A stretch of 15,292 nucleotides of DNA from Bacteroidota bacterium (GTDB taxonomy: Bacteria > Bacteroidota > Bacteroidia > Chitinophagales > UBA10324). Below, in pieces: positions 6,823-14,755 of the stretch (positions within the stretch are counted from its first letter, which is position 1; each line of letters opens with the position of its first letter). The notes beneath the pieces were generated by a model. It did not search any database and was not told the origin of the DNA. It was given only the letters and a program-made list of their open reading frames with translations. The stretch is taken from NCBI GenBank assembly GCA_003455275.1, contig DMRR01000025.1, forward strand, positions 1-15,292. The letters are read 5' to 3'. Position numbers and translations under genes: made by a program.

Positions 6823-7353
6823 TTAATTAGATGATTTTCTTTTCAGAATCAAGGAGCTGATAACAGTAACCACCAGTCCTATTGGTAAAATCTCTGTGTA
6901 GGTTACCAATGCATTCAGGAATGGATTATTCAAAATTGTACTCATGCTTTCAAGTTCTTGAGATTGCTTTTGAATTTCATCGGCAGTGGCACCGCTGTTT
7001 CTCATTTCGTTCAACATGTTAGCAGAATATTTTTCGGCAAAATCAGGTATGAACCAATAATAATCAATTAGCCACGACACCACATAAATAGTGGAAGCAA
7101 TCAGCACAATCATAATTCCGATCTTAAATGATTTGCCAAAAGTGATAATACCTCCGTTGTAGTTATTTCGATAGTTGCGAATTCCAACAAACACCAAGCA
7201 GAAGGCAATGAGCATGGAAGCATAACCAATGAACATACTGGTATTGTAATCAACGCTGCCTTCGCAGTGACTCAGGTTGTTCATAGTGTAAAGCATAAAG
7301 CCGGAAACAAGTGCACCGGCGATCAGTCCGTAGATGAGAATGTTCTTTTTCAT
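6823..7353 (-). CDS. DUF4199 family membrane protein
   Basis: 176 residues with four hydrophobic segments at about 5-24, 40-57, 76-97 and 147-169. Between TM2 and TM3 lies a short basic loop with the glycine-rich GGIITFGKSFKIG pattern, and between TM3 and TM4 a long hydrophilic loop (about 103-142) rich in Glu, Gln and Ser. This arrangement matches DUF4199, a Bacteroidota family of unknown function. In my recollection such genes often neighbour transcription regulators; here a LuxR-type gene lies just upstream. The 110-base gap before its start carries several TCATAC half-sites and no clear Bacteroidota -33 TTG element, which hints at regulated transcription. Confidence 0.85.
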   Translation of the reverse strand: MKKNILIYGLIAGALVSGFMLYTMNNLSHCEGSVDYNTSMFIGYASMLIAFCLVFVGIRNYRNNYNGGIITFGKSFKIGIMIVLIASTIYVVSWLIDYYWFIPDFAEKYSANMLNEMRNSGATADEIQKQSQELESMSTILNNPFLNALVTYTEILPIGLVVTVISSLILKRKSSN

Positions 7354-7406
7354 TTGTTATTTATTTTTTATGATCGCAATTATGACTGATGGTACTTTTT
7401 CTTCAT

Positions 7407-7464
7407 TCATACTTTCGGACATATTTTAAAAAAACGCTTTTAATCATACTAAAGTAGGTATGAT
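7407..7464 (-). promoter_or_regulatory. Cluster of TCATAC/GTATGA half-sites, candidate operator for the DUF4199-VOC genes
   Basis: ATCATAC (7443-7449) and GTATGAT (7458-7464) form a perfect 7-base inverted repeat with an 8-base centre. A third copy, TCATACT at 7407-7413, repeats 7444-7450 in direct orientation 37 bases away. Read towards the DUF4199 gene, the proximal half-site lies about 25 bases before a -7-like TAATTGCG (minus strand, 7381-7374), where a -33 element would normally be, and no TTG is present. This would fit an activator-dependent promoter controlled by the adjacent LuxR-type protein. Alternatively the inverted repeat is an intergenic hairpin at the 3' end of the regulator gene, whose stop codon begins at its edge. 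Confidence 0.4.
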
Positions 7465-7949
7465 CAGGGTATTATTTTTAACTGCCTCGCTTTTTCAATT
7501 GCTTGCGTGCGGCGCTTCACATCTAATTTTGAAAAAAGATTTTGGTTATGCGACTTAACTGTACTCAGTGAAACAAAAATGGCAGCAGCAATTTCGTCAT
7601 TACTGTGACACTGTGCCATCAGGTTCAGTATTTCCAATTCACGCTTGCTGATTTCAAGTTGAGAAATGAGTGAGCTATTCCGAACAAAAACCTCCGGACG
7701 CGAAACCTCTACTTCTTTCTCAATTACTATTGTTTCAATTTTTGGTTTTGAAAGTTTGAGTGCAAGCCAAATTCCAAGAGCAGTAAATATTATGGCAATC
7801 AGCCCGGCATAAATTTCAAATAAGTGGTCAAAAATTATCAGGCGAAGTTCCAGCCATTTCAACAAAAACAGAAGCGCAGCTAAACTGATGCTATATAGAA
7901 TAGTTGACTTGTGTTTAAAAAAAAAGTCTTCATGACTTGCATGGGACAA
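7464..7949 (-). CDS. Membrane-anchored LuxR-type HTH regulator
   Basis: 161 residues. Two hydrophobic segments (about 15-36 and 42-66) are followed by a charged linker (IEKEVEVSRPEVF) and a LuxR/GerE helix-turn-helix at about 99-158: ISKRELEILNLMAQCHSNDEI, then VSLSTVKSHNQNLFSKLDVK with the recognition helix and the basic RRTQAIEKA tail. There is no receiver domain, so any signal would come through the membrane part or a partner such as the neighbouring DUF4199 protein. The start is odd: the frame has no ATG or GTG before the first helix, only TTG at 7949, and nine T's follow soon after (7925-7917, minus strand). A frame shift by one base would give an ATG start at 7942. It lies 58 bases after pyk and may be read through from it. 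Confidence 0.85.
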   Translation of the reverse strand: MSHASHEDFFFKHKSTILYSISLAALLFLLKWLELRLIIFDHLFEIYAGLIAIIFTALGIWLALKLSKPKIETIVIEKEVEVSRPEVFVRNSSLISQLEISKRELEILNLMAQCHSNDEIAAAIFVSLSTVKSHNQNLFSKLDVKRRTQAIEKARQLKIIP

Positions 7950-8007
7950 ATATTCAACTCTGGATCTGAAAATGCATGCAGATTCATTCTCTAATAAAAA
8001 TTTCCAT

Positions 8008-9435
8008 TCAATCCACCACGCTAATCTTAAGCATATTGGTGGTTCCCTTCCAGTGAACCGGCATAGCGGCTGTGTTGATGACTATGTCTCCTTTTTTTAC
8101 CCTGCCAAATTCCAGCGCAATGTCTTTTACATCTTCAATCGTTTCGTCGGTACTCACGAATTTTCGGTATTCAAAAGTTTCAACTCCCCACACAAAACTG
8201 AGGGTACTCAGTAACTGGGTGTCTTCCATGAAAACAAGAATTCGCGACTGTGGCCGATAGCTGGATATCATAAATCCAGTATAGCCGCTGCGTGTCATGC
8301 TGATTATTGCTGCAGCATTTACATCGTCAGCAATCTTGCAGGCGTTATAACAGATTGCATCGGACAAATATGTTTTGCTGTTAATGTCAGGTACTTGCTT
8401 TTTGTTATAAATGGATTCCTGTTTTTCAATTGTAAGTGCAATGTCTTTGATCGTTTCAATTACGCGAACCGGAAAATTTCCGGTTGCAGTTTCAGCACTC
8501 AGCATCAAAGCGTCGGCACCGTCGAAAATTCCATTTGCCACATCATTGATCTCGGCACGGGTAGGTCGCGGGTTTTCAACCATGCTCTGCATTATTTGCG
8601 TAGCTATGATCACCGGCTTAGAGTGCTGAATACATTTTGTAATAATTGTTTTCTGAGAAATTGGAATATCCTGCTGTGGCATTTCCACTCCCAGGTCGCC
8701 GCGTGCAATCATTACAGCATCACTGGCCATGATTATTTCGCTAATGTTTTTTACAGCTTGTGGCTTTTCAATCTTCGCAATCACCTTTGTGTTTTTTTGG
8801 CTTCTTGAAATAATTTTTTTCAGCTGGTGGATATCATTTGCGGAGCGAACGAAAGAAAGAGCAATCCAATTAACATTTTGTTTCAATGCAAAGTCGAGGT
8901 CTTCTAAATCTTTTTTAGTCAGGGAAGGAAGAGAAATATCAGTGTGTGGAAGGTTAACACCCTTACGGCTGCTGATGATTCCGCCATTGACGACCACACA
9001 CTTCACAGTATCTTTTTTGTTGGTCGAAATGACTTTCAATTCAATCTGCCCGTCATCAATTAATATGCTGTCATTTTGTTTTACTTCCGCTGCAAATTTT
9101 TTGTAATTGACAAAAATCTTTTTTGAATCACTGATAATTTTATTGGTGGTCAGAAGCAGTTCGCTTTCATTTCTTAAATCTGCTTCGTCATTCAGCACCT
9201 CGCCAATCCTGATTTTCGGACCCTGTAGGTCAGCAAGAATTCCTACATGAGTTTTCAAATCTTCATTTAGCTCGTGGATCGAATCAATTACTTCCTTATG
9301 CTGTTCATGAGTTCCGTGAGAAAAATTGAGCCGAAAAGTGTTTACACCCGCCTGCATAAGTTTCTTCAACATTGCTTTCGATGAAGAAGCCGGACCAACC
9401 GTTGCAATAATTTTTGTTCTTGTTATGCGGGACAT
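8008..9435 (-). CDS. pyk: Pyruvate kinase
   Basis: Cytoplasmic glycolytic enzyme transferring phosphate from phosphoenolpyruvate to ADP. 475 residues, a standard bacterial length. Motifs in order: TKIIATVGPASSS (7-19), RLNFSHG (35-41), ADLQGPKIRIG (68-78), the lid domain from about 80 to 165, the active-site KIEKP (221-225), MIARGDLGVEMP (242-253), PTRAEINDVANGIFDGADA (291-309) and SAETA (313-317). The C-terminal domain ends in GTTNMLKISVV. I chose the ATG at 9435 (MSRITRTK). The frame could extend to 9513, but the extra 26 codons run through intergenic repeat sequence and have no counterpart in the family. A candidate promoter lies at 9482-9515, and the LuxR-type gene follows 58 bases downstream. 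Confidence 0.97.
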   Translation of the reverse strand: MSRITRTKIIATVGPASSSKAMLKKLMQAGVNTFRLNFSHGTHEQHKEVIDSIHELNEDLKTHVGILADLQGPKIRIGEVLNDEADLRNESELLLTTNKIISDSKKIFVNYKKFAAEVKQNDSILIDDGQIELKVISTNKKDTVKCVVVNGGIISSRKGVNLPHTDISLPSLTKKDLEDLDFALKQNVNWIALSFVRSANDIHQLKKIISRSQKNTKVIAKIEKPQAVKNISEIIMASDAVMIARGDLGVEMPQQDIPISQKTIITKCIQHSKPVIIATQIMQSMVENPRPTRAEINDVANGIFDGADALMLSAETATGNFPVRVIETIKDIALTIEKQESIYNKKQVPDINSKTYLSDAICYNACKIADDVNAAAIISMTRSGYTGFMISSYRPQSRILVFMEDTQLLSTLSFVWGVETFEYRKFVSTDETIEDVKDIALEFGRVKKGDIVINTAAMPVHWKGTTNMLKISVVD

Positions 9436-9440
9436 AGATG

Positions 9441-9581
9441 CTGATTTGAAGATGAACTGATTTGAAGATTTGAAGATGAAGCAAAGTTGTCTTTGAAAAT
9501 TTTTCTTTCTCAAAATGATTTTAACGCATCTGAACTAACAGTATGCTTATAGCGCAACACGCATTTTCAAATCTTCAAATC
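9441..9581. repeat. Inverted and tandem 'gatttgaagat' repeats upstream of pyk
   Basis: The left arm GATTTGAAGATTTGAAGATG (9459-9478) is the reverse complement of 9562-9581 at 19 of 20 positions. The arms are 83 bases apart. The left arm is itself built from tandem units, with CTGATTTGAAGATGAA at 9441-9456 repeated in part from 9457. The right arm lies 11 bases beyond the TMEM175 stop. Similar TTTGAAGAT/ATCTTCAAA intergenic repeats are familiar to me from Bacteroidota chromosomes, so this may be a REP-like or MITE-like dispersed element. The 156-base gap (9436-9591) holds this repeat and the pyk promoter candidate. Confidence 0.7.
9482..9515 (-). promoter_or_regulatory. Candidate Bacteroidota-type promoter for pyk
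   Basis: On the minus strand TTTTG (9515-9511) is followed after 21 bases by CAACTTTG (9489-9482). The Bacteroidota consensus is TTTG, 19-21 bases, TAnnTTTG, so the -33 box is exact and the -7 box differs at one position. Transcription would start near 9475, leaving a leader of about 40 bases that contains the left repeat arm. Found by eye; no scan of background frequency was possible. Confidence 0.4.
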
Positions 9582-9591
9582 TCCAAATTTG

Positions 9592-10221
9592 CTAATCAGT
9601 ATTCTCTTCCTTGTCAAACGGTAACAAAAAAAACAGTGGAACCATTGCATATATTACATAACACAGCATCAGATTCACGAACGAAACCGCGATAGCTATA
9701 TTCAAAAGCATTGGAGCCAGGAAAAATGAACGGCGCACATTTTTCCTCACTGATTTGTAATCATACTTCGGCAGTAAATAATATTTGCTCATGTGTGCAT
9801 ACATGCCCACCTGTGTATATGCAGCGCAAGTAACTACAATGCCGAAAAATAAAACGGCAAGCCGGTTATGCGGATACTCGCCCATAAGCGCAACCGGAAA
9901 AGGTATGAAGCAAATGAAGAAAAGAAGAATGATGTTCAGCCACACTACTGCATAATCAATCTTATCAGCAATACGAAAAAGATTGTGATGCTGAACCCAC
10001 ATTACCGCCACAAAAAAGAAACTGACAACCCAACTTATAATTTTTGGAGCAAGTTCTTTCATGGCTTCCCAGAGTTCCCTGCTGCTTTCACCGTTTTCGA
10101 TATGCGGAATTTTTATTTCAAGAATCAGCAGCGTGATAACAATGGCAAAAACACCGTCACTGAATGCTTCAGTTCGGCTTTTATTTAATTTCCAGTGCCG
10201 GAATTTTTTTCCTAAGCTCAT
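9592..10221 (-). CDS. TMEM175-type (DUF1211) potassium channel protein
   Basis: 209 residues with six hydrophobic segments, the size of bacterial TMEM175 subunits, which assemble as tetramers into K+-selective leak channels without the usual TVGYG filter. The family hallmark is in TM1: RTEAFSDGVFAIVITLL (16-32), including the RxxxFSD motif (R16, F20, S21, D22) and the hydrophobic residues that form the pore constriction. WVQHHNLF (75-82) in the TM2-TM3 region is also typical. The C-terminus is short and acidic (DKEENTD). The ATG at 10221 is supported by the short basic leader before the motif. It is divergent from aconitase across 103 bases and lies 156 bases upstream of pyk on the same strand. 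Confidence 0.93.
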   Translation of the reverse strand: MSLGKKFRHWKLNKSRTEAFSDGVFAIVITLLILEIKIPHIENGESSRELWEAMKELAPKIISWVVSFFFVAVMWVQHHNLFRIADKIDYAVVWLNIILLFFICFIPFPVALMGEYPHNRLAVLFFGIVVTCAAYTQVGMYAHMSKYYLLPKYDYKSVRKNVRRSFFLAPMLLNIAIAVSFVNLMLCYVIYAMVPLFFLLPFDKEENTD

Positions 10222-10266
10222 GATTTAATGCCACAATGATACTCATAGTGTTTGTTCTGTCATGCT

Positions 10267-10300
10267 GTTGATTACAATCTCATTCATCTGATTAAATTCG
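10267..10300 (+). promoter_or_regulatory. Candidate promoter for aconitase
   Basis: GTTG (10267-10270) is followed after 22 bases by TAAATTCG (10293-10300), one mismatch from the TAnnTTTG -7 consensus of Bacteroidota but with a spacer one base longer than usual. The predicted start would leave a leader of about 18 bases before the ATG at 10325. A similar box, TAATTTCG (2602-2609), lies 22 bases before the lamin-tail gene but has no TTG at the right distance. The remainder of the 10222-10324 divergent gap shows nothing else. Confidence 0.3.
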
Positions 10301-10324
10301 CGGCACAAAAAATAATTTACGAGG

Positions 10325-12592
10325 ATGGCATTCGACATCGAAATGATAAAGAAGGTATACAATCAATTTCCTTCCCGCATAGAAGCTGCAAGAAAACTAA
10401 CCGGAAAACCACTCACACTAACAGAAAAAATTCTTTACGCACACCTGACAGAAGGAATTCCGTCGCGTGTGTATGAGCGCTCAAAATCTTATGTTGATTT
10501 TGCTCCGGACAGAGTAGCCATGCAGGATGCAACAGCGCAAATGGCTTTGTTGCAATTCATGCAAGCCGGCCGCCCAAAGGTTGCGGTTCCTTCTACAGTT
10601 CACTGCGATCATTTGATTCAGGCGGAAGTTGGAGCGGCGGCAGATTTGGCAAAAGCAAACACACAGAACAAGGAAGTGTATGATTTCCTTGCTTCGGTTT
10701 CAAATAAGTACGGAATTGGTTTTTGGAAACCCGGCGCAGGAATTATTCACCAGGTGGTGCTCGAGAATTATGCTTTCCCCGGCGGAATGATGATTGGAAC
10801 TGACTCACATACCGTGAATGCCGGCGGACTTGGAATGATTGCGATTGGTGTTGGCGGTGCTGATGCATGTGATGTGATGGCGGGCCTTCCGTGGGAATTA
10901 AAATTTCCGAAACTCATTGGAGTGAAGCTCACCGGAAAACTCAGCGGATGGACTTCTTCAAAAGATGTGATCCTAAAAGTTGCAGGAATACTCACTGTGA
11001 AAGGAGGAACCGGTGCCATACTCGAATACTTCGGCGAAGGAGCAGACAGTCTTAGTTGCACTGGTAAAGGAACCATCTGCAACATGGGCGCTGAGATAGG
11101 AGCGACTACTTCTGTTTTCTGTTATGATAAAAAGATGAGTGATTATCTGAAAGGAACTTCGCGCGCAGACATTGCTGCAATGGCAGATTCAATTGCTGAA
11201 CACCTTCGCGGTGATGCTGAAGTTTATGCTTCGCCTGAAAAATATTTTGATCAGGTGATTGAAATTAATCTCGATGAATTAGAACCTCACATCAACGGAC
11301 CATTCACTCCAGACCTTGCATTTCCGCTTTCAAAATTTGCAGCAGCAGTTAAGGAAAATAATTGGCCTGCAGAATTGGAAGTTGGGTTGATTGGCTCGTG
11401 CACCAACTCTTCTTATGAAGACATTACCCGCAGCGCATCAATAGCAAAACAGGCAGTAGATAGCGGACTGAAATCAAAATCTGAATTCACAATTACTCCC
11501 GGCTCTGAGCAAGTTCGTTATACAATTGACCGCGATGGTTATCTCGGTATATTTGAAAAGATGGGCGGAGTGGTGCTTGCAAATGCTTGTGGTCCCTGCA
11601 TCGGTCAGTGGGCGCGCCATCGTAAAAACACTGAACCAAAAAATTCTATCATCACTTCTTACAACAGAAATTTTGCGAAGCGCAATGATGGAAATCCAAA
11701 CACTCATGCGTTTGTTGCTTCTCCTGAAATAGTTACGGCTCTGGCAATAGCGGGCAATTTGACATTTAATCCAATGACTGATTATCTGACAAATGAGAAA
11801 GGAGAAAAAATAAAATTGAACGAACCACTCGGAATTGAACTTCCGGTAAAAGGTTTTGCAGTGGATGACGCCGGTTACCAGGAACCTGCTGCCGACGGTA
11901 GTTCTGTGCAAGTAGTTGTTTCTCCAACCTCTGATCGCCTTCAATTGCTCGATGCATTTGCTGCATGGGAAGGAACTGATTTATACAATCTGAAACTTCT
12001 TATCAAAGCAAAAGGCAAGTGCACAACAGATCATATTTCAATGGCGGGTCCGTGGTTGAAGTATCGCGGGCATCTTGATAATATTTCTAACAACATGCTC
12101 ATTGGTGCCGTGAATTTCTTCAATGAAAAAACCAACTCTGTGAAGAACCAACTCAGTGGTGGCTATGATGAAGTTCCGAAAGTGCAGCGTGCTTACAAAG
12201 CCGCAAACATTGGAAGCATAGTTGTTGGTGATGAAAATTATGGCGAAGGAAGTTCGCGCGAACATGCTGCAATGGAACCACGGTTCCTCGGTGTGCGCGC
12301 AGTGCTGGTGAAATCTTTTGCGCGCATTCACGAAACCAATTTGAAGAAGCAGGGAATGCTCGCTCTCACTTTTGCAAATCCAGCCGACTACGATAAGATA
12401 AAGGAAGACGACACCATCAGTATTCTTGGATTGACTTCCTTCGCTCCCGGAGTTGCACTCACACTTTCATTGCAACATGCCGACGGTAGCACTGATGAAA
12501 TAAAAGTGAATCACACTTACAACGAACAACAGATTGAGTGGTTCAAAGCCGGCGGCGCATTGAATATCATTCGAATGGCGCAGGCGAAATAA
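10325..12592 (+). CDS. acn: Aconitate hydratase, mitochondrial type
   Basis: TCA-cycle and glyoxylate-cycle enzyme that isomerises citrate to isocitrate through a [4Fe-4S] cluster, in the cytoplasm. 755 residues, the length of mitochondrial-type aconitases and shorter than the roughly 890-residue AcnA/IRP group. Motifs: QDATAQM (67-73), [10 protein letters not shown] (89-98), the substrate loop GTDSHT (158-163), the first cluster cysteine in [12 protein letters not shown] (C359), and [11 protein letters not shown] with the other two (C422, C425). This spacing is the same as in the porcine enzyme (358/421/424). The C-terminal swivel domain carries [14 protein letters not shown] (from G640), with the active-site Ser and Arg residues. 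All key residues are intact. The ATG at 10325 gives the expected N-terminus. It ends 3 bases before the convergent S46 peptidase gene. Confidence 0.97.
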   Translation: MAFDIEMIKKVYNQFPSRIEAARKLTGKPLTLTEKILYAHLTEGIPSRVYERSKSYVDFAPDRVAMQDATAQMALLQFMQAGRPKVAVPSTVHCDHLIQAEVGAAADLAKANTQNKEVYDFLASVSNKYGIGFWKPGAGIIHQVVLENYAFPGGMMIGTDSHTVNAGGLGMIAIGVGGADACDVMAGLPWELKFPKLIGVKLTGKLSGWTSSKDVILKVAGILTVKGGTGAILEYFGEGADSLSCTGKGTICNMGAEIGATTSVFCYDKKMSDYLKGTSRADIAAMADSIAEHLRGDAEVYASPEKYFDQVIEINLDELEPHINGPFTPDLAFPLSKFAAAVKENNWPAELEVGLIGSCTNSSYEDITRSASIAKQAVDSGLKSKSEFTITPGSEQVRYTIDRDGYLGIFEKMGGVVLANACGPCIGQWARHRKNTEPKNSIITSYNRNFAKRNDGNPNTHAFVASPEIVTALAIAGNLTFNPMTDYLTNEKGEKIKLNEPLGIELPVKGFAVDDAGYQEPAADGSSVQVVVSPTSDRLQLLDAFAAWEGTDLYNLKLLIKAKGKCTTDHISMAGPWLKYRGHLDNISNNMLIGAVNFFNEKTNSVKNQLSGGYDEVPKVQRAYKAANIGSIVVGDENYGEGSSREHAAMEPRFLGVRAVLVKSFARIHETNLKKQGMLALTFANPADYDKIKEDDTISILGLTSFAPGVALTLSLQHADGSTDEIKVNHTYNEQQIEWFKAGGALNIIRMAQAK

Positions 12593-12595
12593 TTT

Positions 12596-14752
12596 TTACT
12601 TCACCAATTTCATTTCATCCAGCAGGTAACCCGCTCCGGCAAATTTGTCGATGAGAAATAGTGTGTATCGGATGTCAACAGAAACATTGCGGCAGATATC
12701 AGGATTGAAATAAATATCACTCATCGTTCCTTCCCACACGCGATCGAAGTTGGTACCGATTAAATTTCCATCAGCGTCAAATACAGGGCTGCCGCTGTTT
12801 CCGCCGGTGGTGTGGCAGTTGGTGATGAAGCATGTGTGAAGTTCCCCATCAGCATCAGCATATTGACCAAAATCTTTTTGTTGAATAAGTGAAAGAAGTT
12901 TTGATGGAACAGTATAAAGAAAATTTTCAGGATTGTTTTTCTGAAGAACTCCATCTGCTGTTGTGAACCATTTATACTTCACGGCATCGCGCGGGAAATA
13001 ACTTTTCACCAGACCATAAGAAACACGGAGTGTTGAATTCGCATCGGAATAAAAATTTTTCTTTCCATTCAAAGCAAACAACTGAAACTGCATGTATTGT
13101 TTGTTAAGAGAATTTATCCTTGTGTTTAATCTGAGTATTACAGGAAAATATATTTTATCATAAGATTCCTTAATACTTCGAGCAAGAAGAATAATCGGGT
13201 CAGAAGCGAGTTTAATTTTTTTTCCGAAGGTGAGATTCTGAATTGAAGAAATTGCTTTTTCAGAATTTGAAATCACACTTTTTGAAAAAAGAAATTCAAC
13301 ATAAGCATGAACATCATTTTTGAACTTTGCTAAATCAAGTGAAAGTTGTGTTGGGAAATCTTCTCCCTTCATGTCCGTCAGGAATAAATTTATTAGCGCT
13401 TCGGTTACTTTCTTGTCAAGCGAAGGATTATAATCTTTGTAAAAATCCTTTGCACTGTTTAACAAATCAACTTTCTTCTGACCTAACGAGGACAGTAATT
13501 CTGGTGACAATGCTTCGTCAATTGCATCAAGCCATTTCTCTGCAAATGAAATCGTTTCACTTCCTCTCAAAGCTTCATTGAAATAATCTGCGACGGGTTG
13601 AATAATGCTGAGTGTGTCATAGGCAAGTTTTAATTTCGTGAGCAACCCTGTCCATGGCTGGAATTCAAAAAACTCATTCGTAAGTCCATCGAGTGAATCT
13701 TCTAATTTTTTCTTTCGCTCTACAACATTGTATTGCTTTAATCCTGCAATTTCTCCCTGCCACTTCTTCCAACTATTTGCAGCGCCGGAATATTTTGCTG
13801 CGTAATGAAGATTAATGGTATCACTTTGTTGCATAGCATTCATCCATATGTTGAGTTTCACGGTGCGGATTTTTACCCGTTCCGGATCAGAAATATTCTG
13901 AATGAAATCAACTGCATAAGAAGAAATATATTCAGTAGTTCTTCCGGGGAAACCATACACCATTGCGAAATCACCTTCCTTTTCTCCCTTCAGGGAAATG
14001 GGGAAATAATATTTCGGTTGATATGGAATGTTGTCGGCAGAATAGTTTGCGGGCTGATTGTTTTTGTCAGCATAAATTCTGAAGAGAGAAAAGTCACCCG
14101 TCTGCCGGGGCCACATCCAGTTCTCATCATCACCACCGAAGTTTCCGATTGATTCGGCAGGCGCACCAACGAGGCGCACATCGTTGAATGTTTCACTGAC
14201 AATTAAGATAAACTGATTGCCGTAATAAATAGGACGAACAACAGCACCGTAGTTTGTTCCGGCAACTGATTGCTTGCTGATTATTTGTGAGAGAGAATCA
14301 ATTTTCTTTGAGCGAATTTTTTCATCAGAAATATCTTGAATGAATGGAAGAATTTTTTCTGTTACATCTTCCATCCGAATAATGAAAGTTACACTTAAAC
14401 CTTCACACGGAAATTCATTGCCGCGATTCATTGCCCAGAAACCATTCTTCACATAATCATGCTGCGCATCGCTGTGTTCCTGCACATAACCAAAACCGCA
14501 ATGATGATTGGTGAGCAACAAACCTTCACCGGAAATCATTTCTCCTGTACAACCACCACCGAACAGAAGAACTCCATCTTTCATACTTGTGTTGTTCACT
14601 GAATAAATATCTTCTGCAGAAAGATGACAACCTTCTGATTGCATATTGCTGATAGCTGTTTGCTGCAATAGAAACGGAAGCCATAGGCCTTCGTCGGCGC
14701 GCGCAATAAAAGTGAAAAGTGAAAGAGCGAAAAGTGAAAATATTTTTTTCAT
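12596..14752 (-). CDS. dpp11: S46 family dipeptidyl-peptidase, DPP11-like
   Basis: Periplasmic or surface exopeptidase that releases dipeptides from the N-terminus of oligopeptides. 718 residues, the usual S46 length. The signal peptide ends at ARA (residue 19). The clan PA triad is visible: H84 in LLTNHHCGFG, D220 in PRQTGDFSLFRIYA and S653 in TTGGNSGSPVFDADG. R671 in NFDRVWEGTMSD lies 18 residues after the serine, exactly as Arg673 follows Ser655 in Porphyromonas DPP11; DPP7 has Gly there. By that rule the enzyme should prefer Asp/Glu at P1. The family's long helical insertion lies between D220 and S653. It follows the sugar-phosphate isomerase gene after 3 bases and is probably co-transcribed with it. 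Confidence 0.95.
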   Translation of the reverse strand: MKKIFSLFALSLFTFIARADEGLWLPFLLQQTAISNMQSEGCHLSAEDIYSVNNTSMKDGVLLFGGGCTGEMISGEGLLLTNHHCGFGYVQEHSDAQHDYVKNGFWAMNRGNEFPCEGLSVTFIIRMEDVTEKILPFIQDISDEKIRSKKIDSLSQIISKQSVAGTNYGAVVRPIYYGNQFILIVSETFNDVRLVGAPAESIGNFGGDDENWMWPRQTGDFSLFRIYADKNNQPANYSADNIPYQPKYYFPISLKGEKEGDFAMVYGFPGRTTEYISSYAVDFIQNISDPERVKIRTVKLNIWMNAMQQSDTINLHYAAKYSGAANSWKKWQGEIAGLKQYNVVERKKKLEDSLDGLTNEFFEFQPWTGLLTKLKLAYDTLSIIQPVADYFNEALRGSETISFAEKWLDAIDEALSPELLSSLGQKKVDLLNSAKDFYKDYNPSLDKKVTEALINLFLTDMKGEDFPTQLSLDLAKFKNDVHAYVEFLFSKSVISNSEKAISSIQNLTFGKKIKLASDPIILLARSIKESYDKIYFPVILRLNTRINSLNKQYMQFQLFALNGKKNFYSDANSTLRVSYGLVKSYFPRDAVKYKWFTTADGVLQKNNPENFLYTVPSKLLSLIQQKDFGQYADADGELHTCFITNCHTTGGNSGSPVFDADGNLIGTNFDRVWEGTMSDIYFNPDICRNVSVDIRYTLFLIDKFAGAGYLLDEMKLVK

Positions 14753-14755
14753 ATT

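Noticed and set aside
7973..7980. TGCATGCA palindrome between pyk and the LuxR-type gene
   Set aside because: A single 8-base palindrome is expected by chance and has no partner site nearby.
9441..9480. Tandem gatttgaagat units as a CRISPR array or coding repeat
   Set aside because: Units are too short and adjacent without spacers, and the region lies between genes.
9436..9513. N-terminal extension of pyruvate kinase by 26 codons
   Set aside because: The extension is encoded by the intergenic repeat and promoter region and precedes the family's normal N-terminus at 9435.
10768..12331. Long open frames on the minus strand of the aconitase gene
   Set aside because: They mirror the codon pattern of a highly conserved gene and show no signal peptide, domain or start context.
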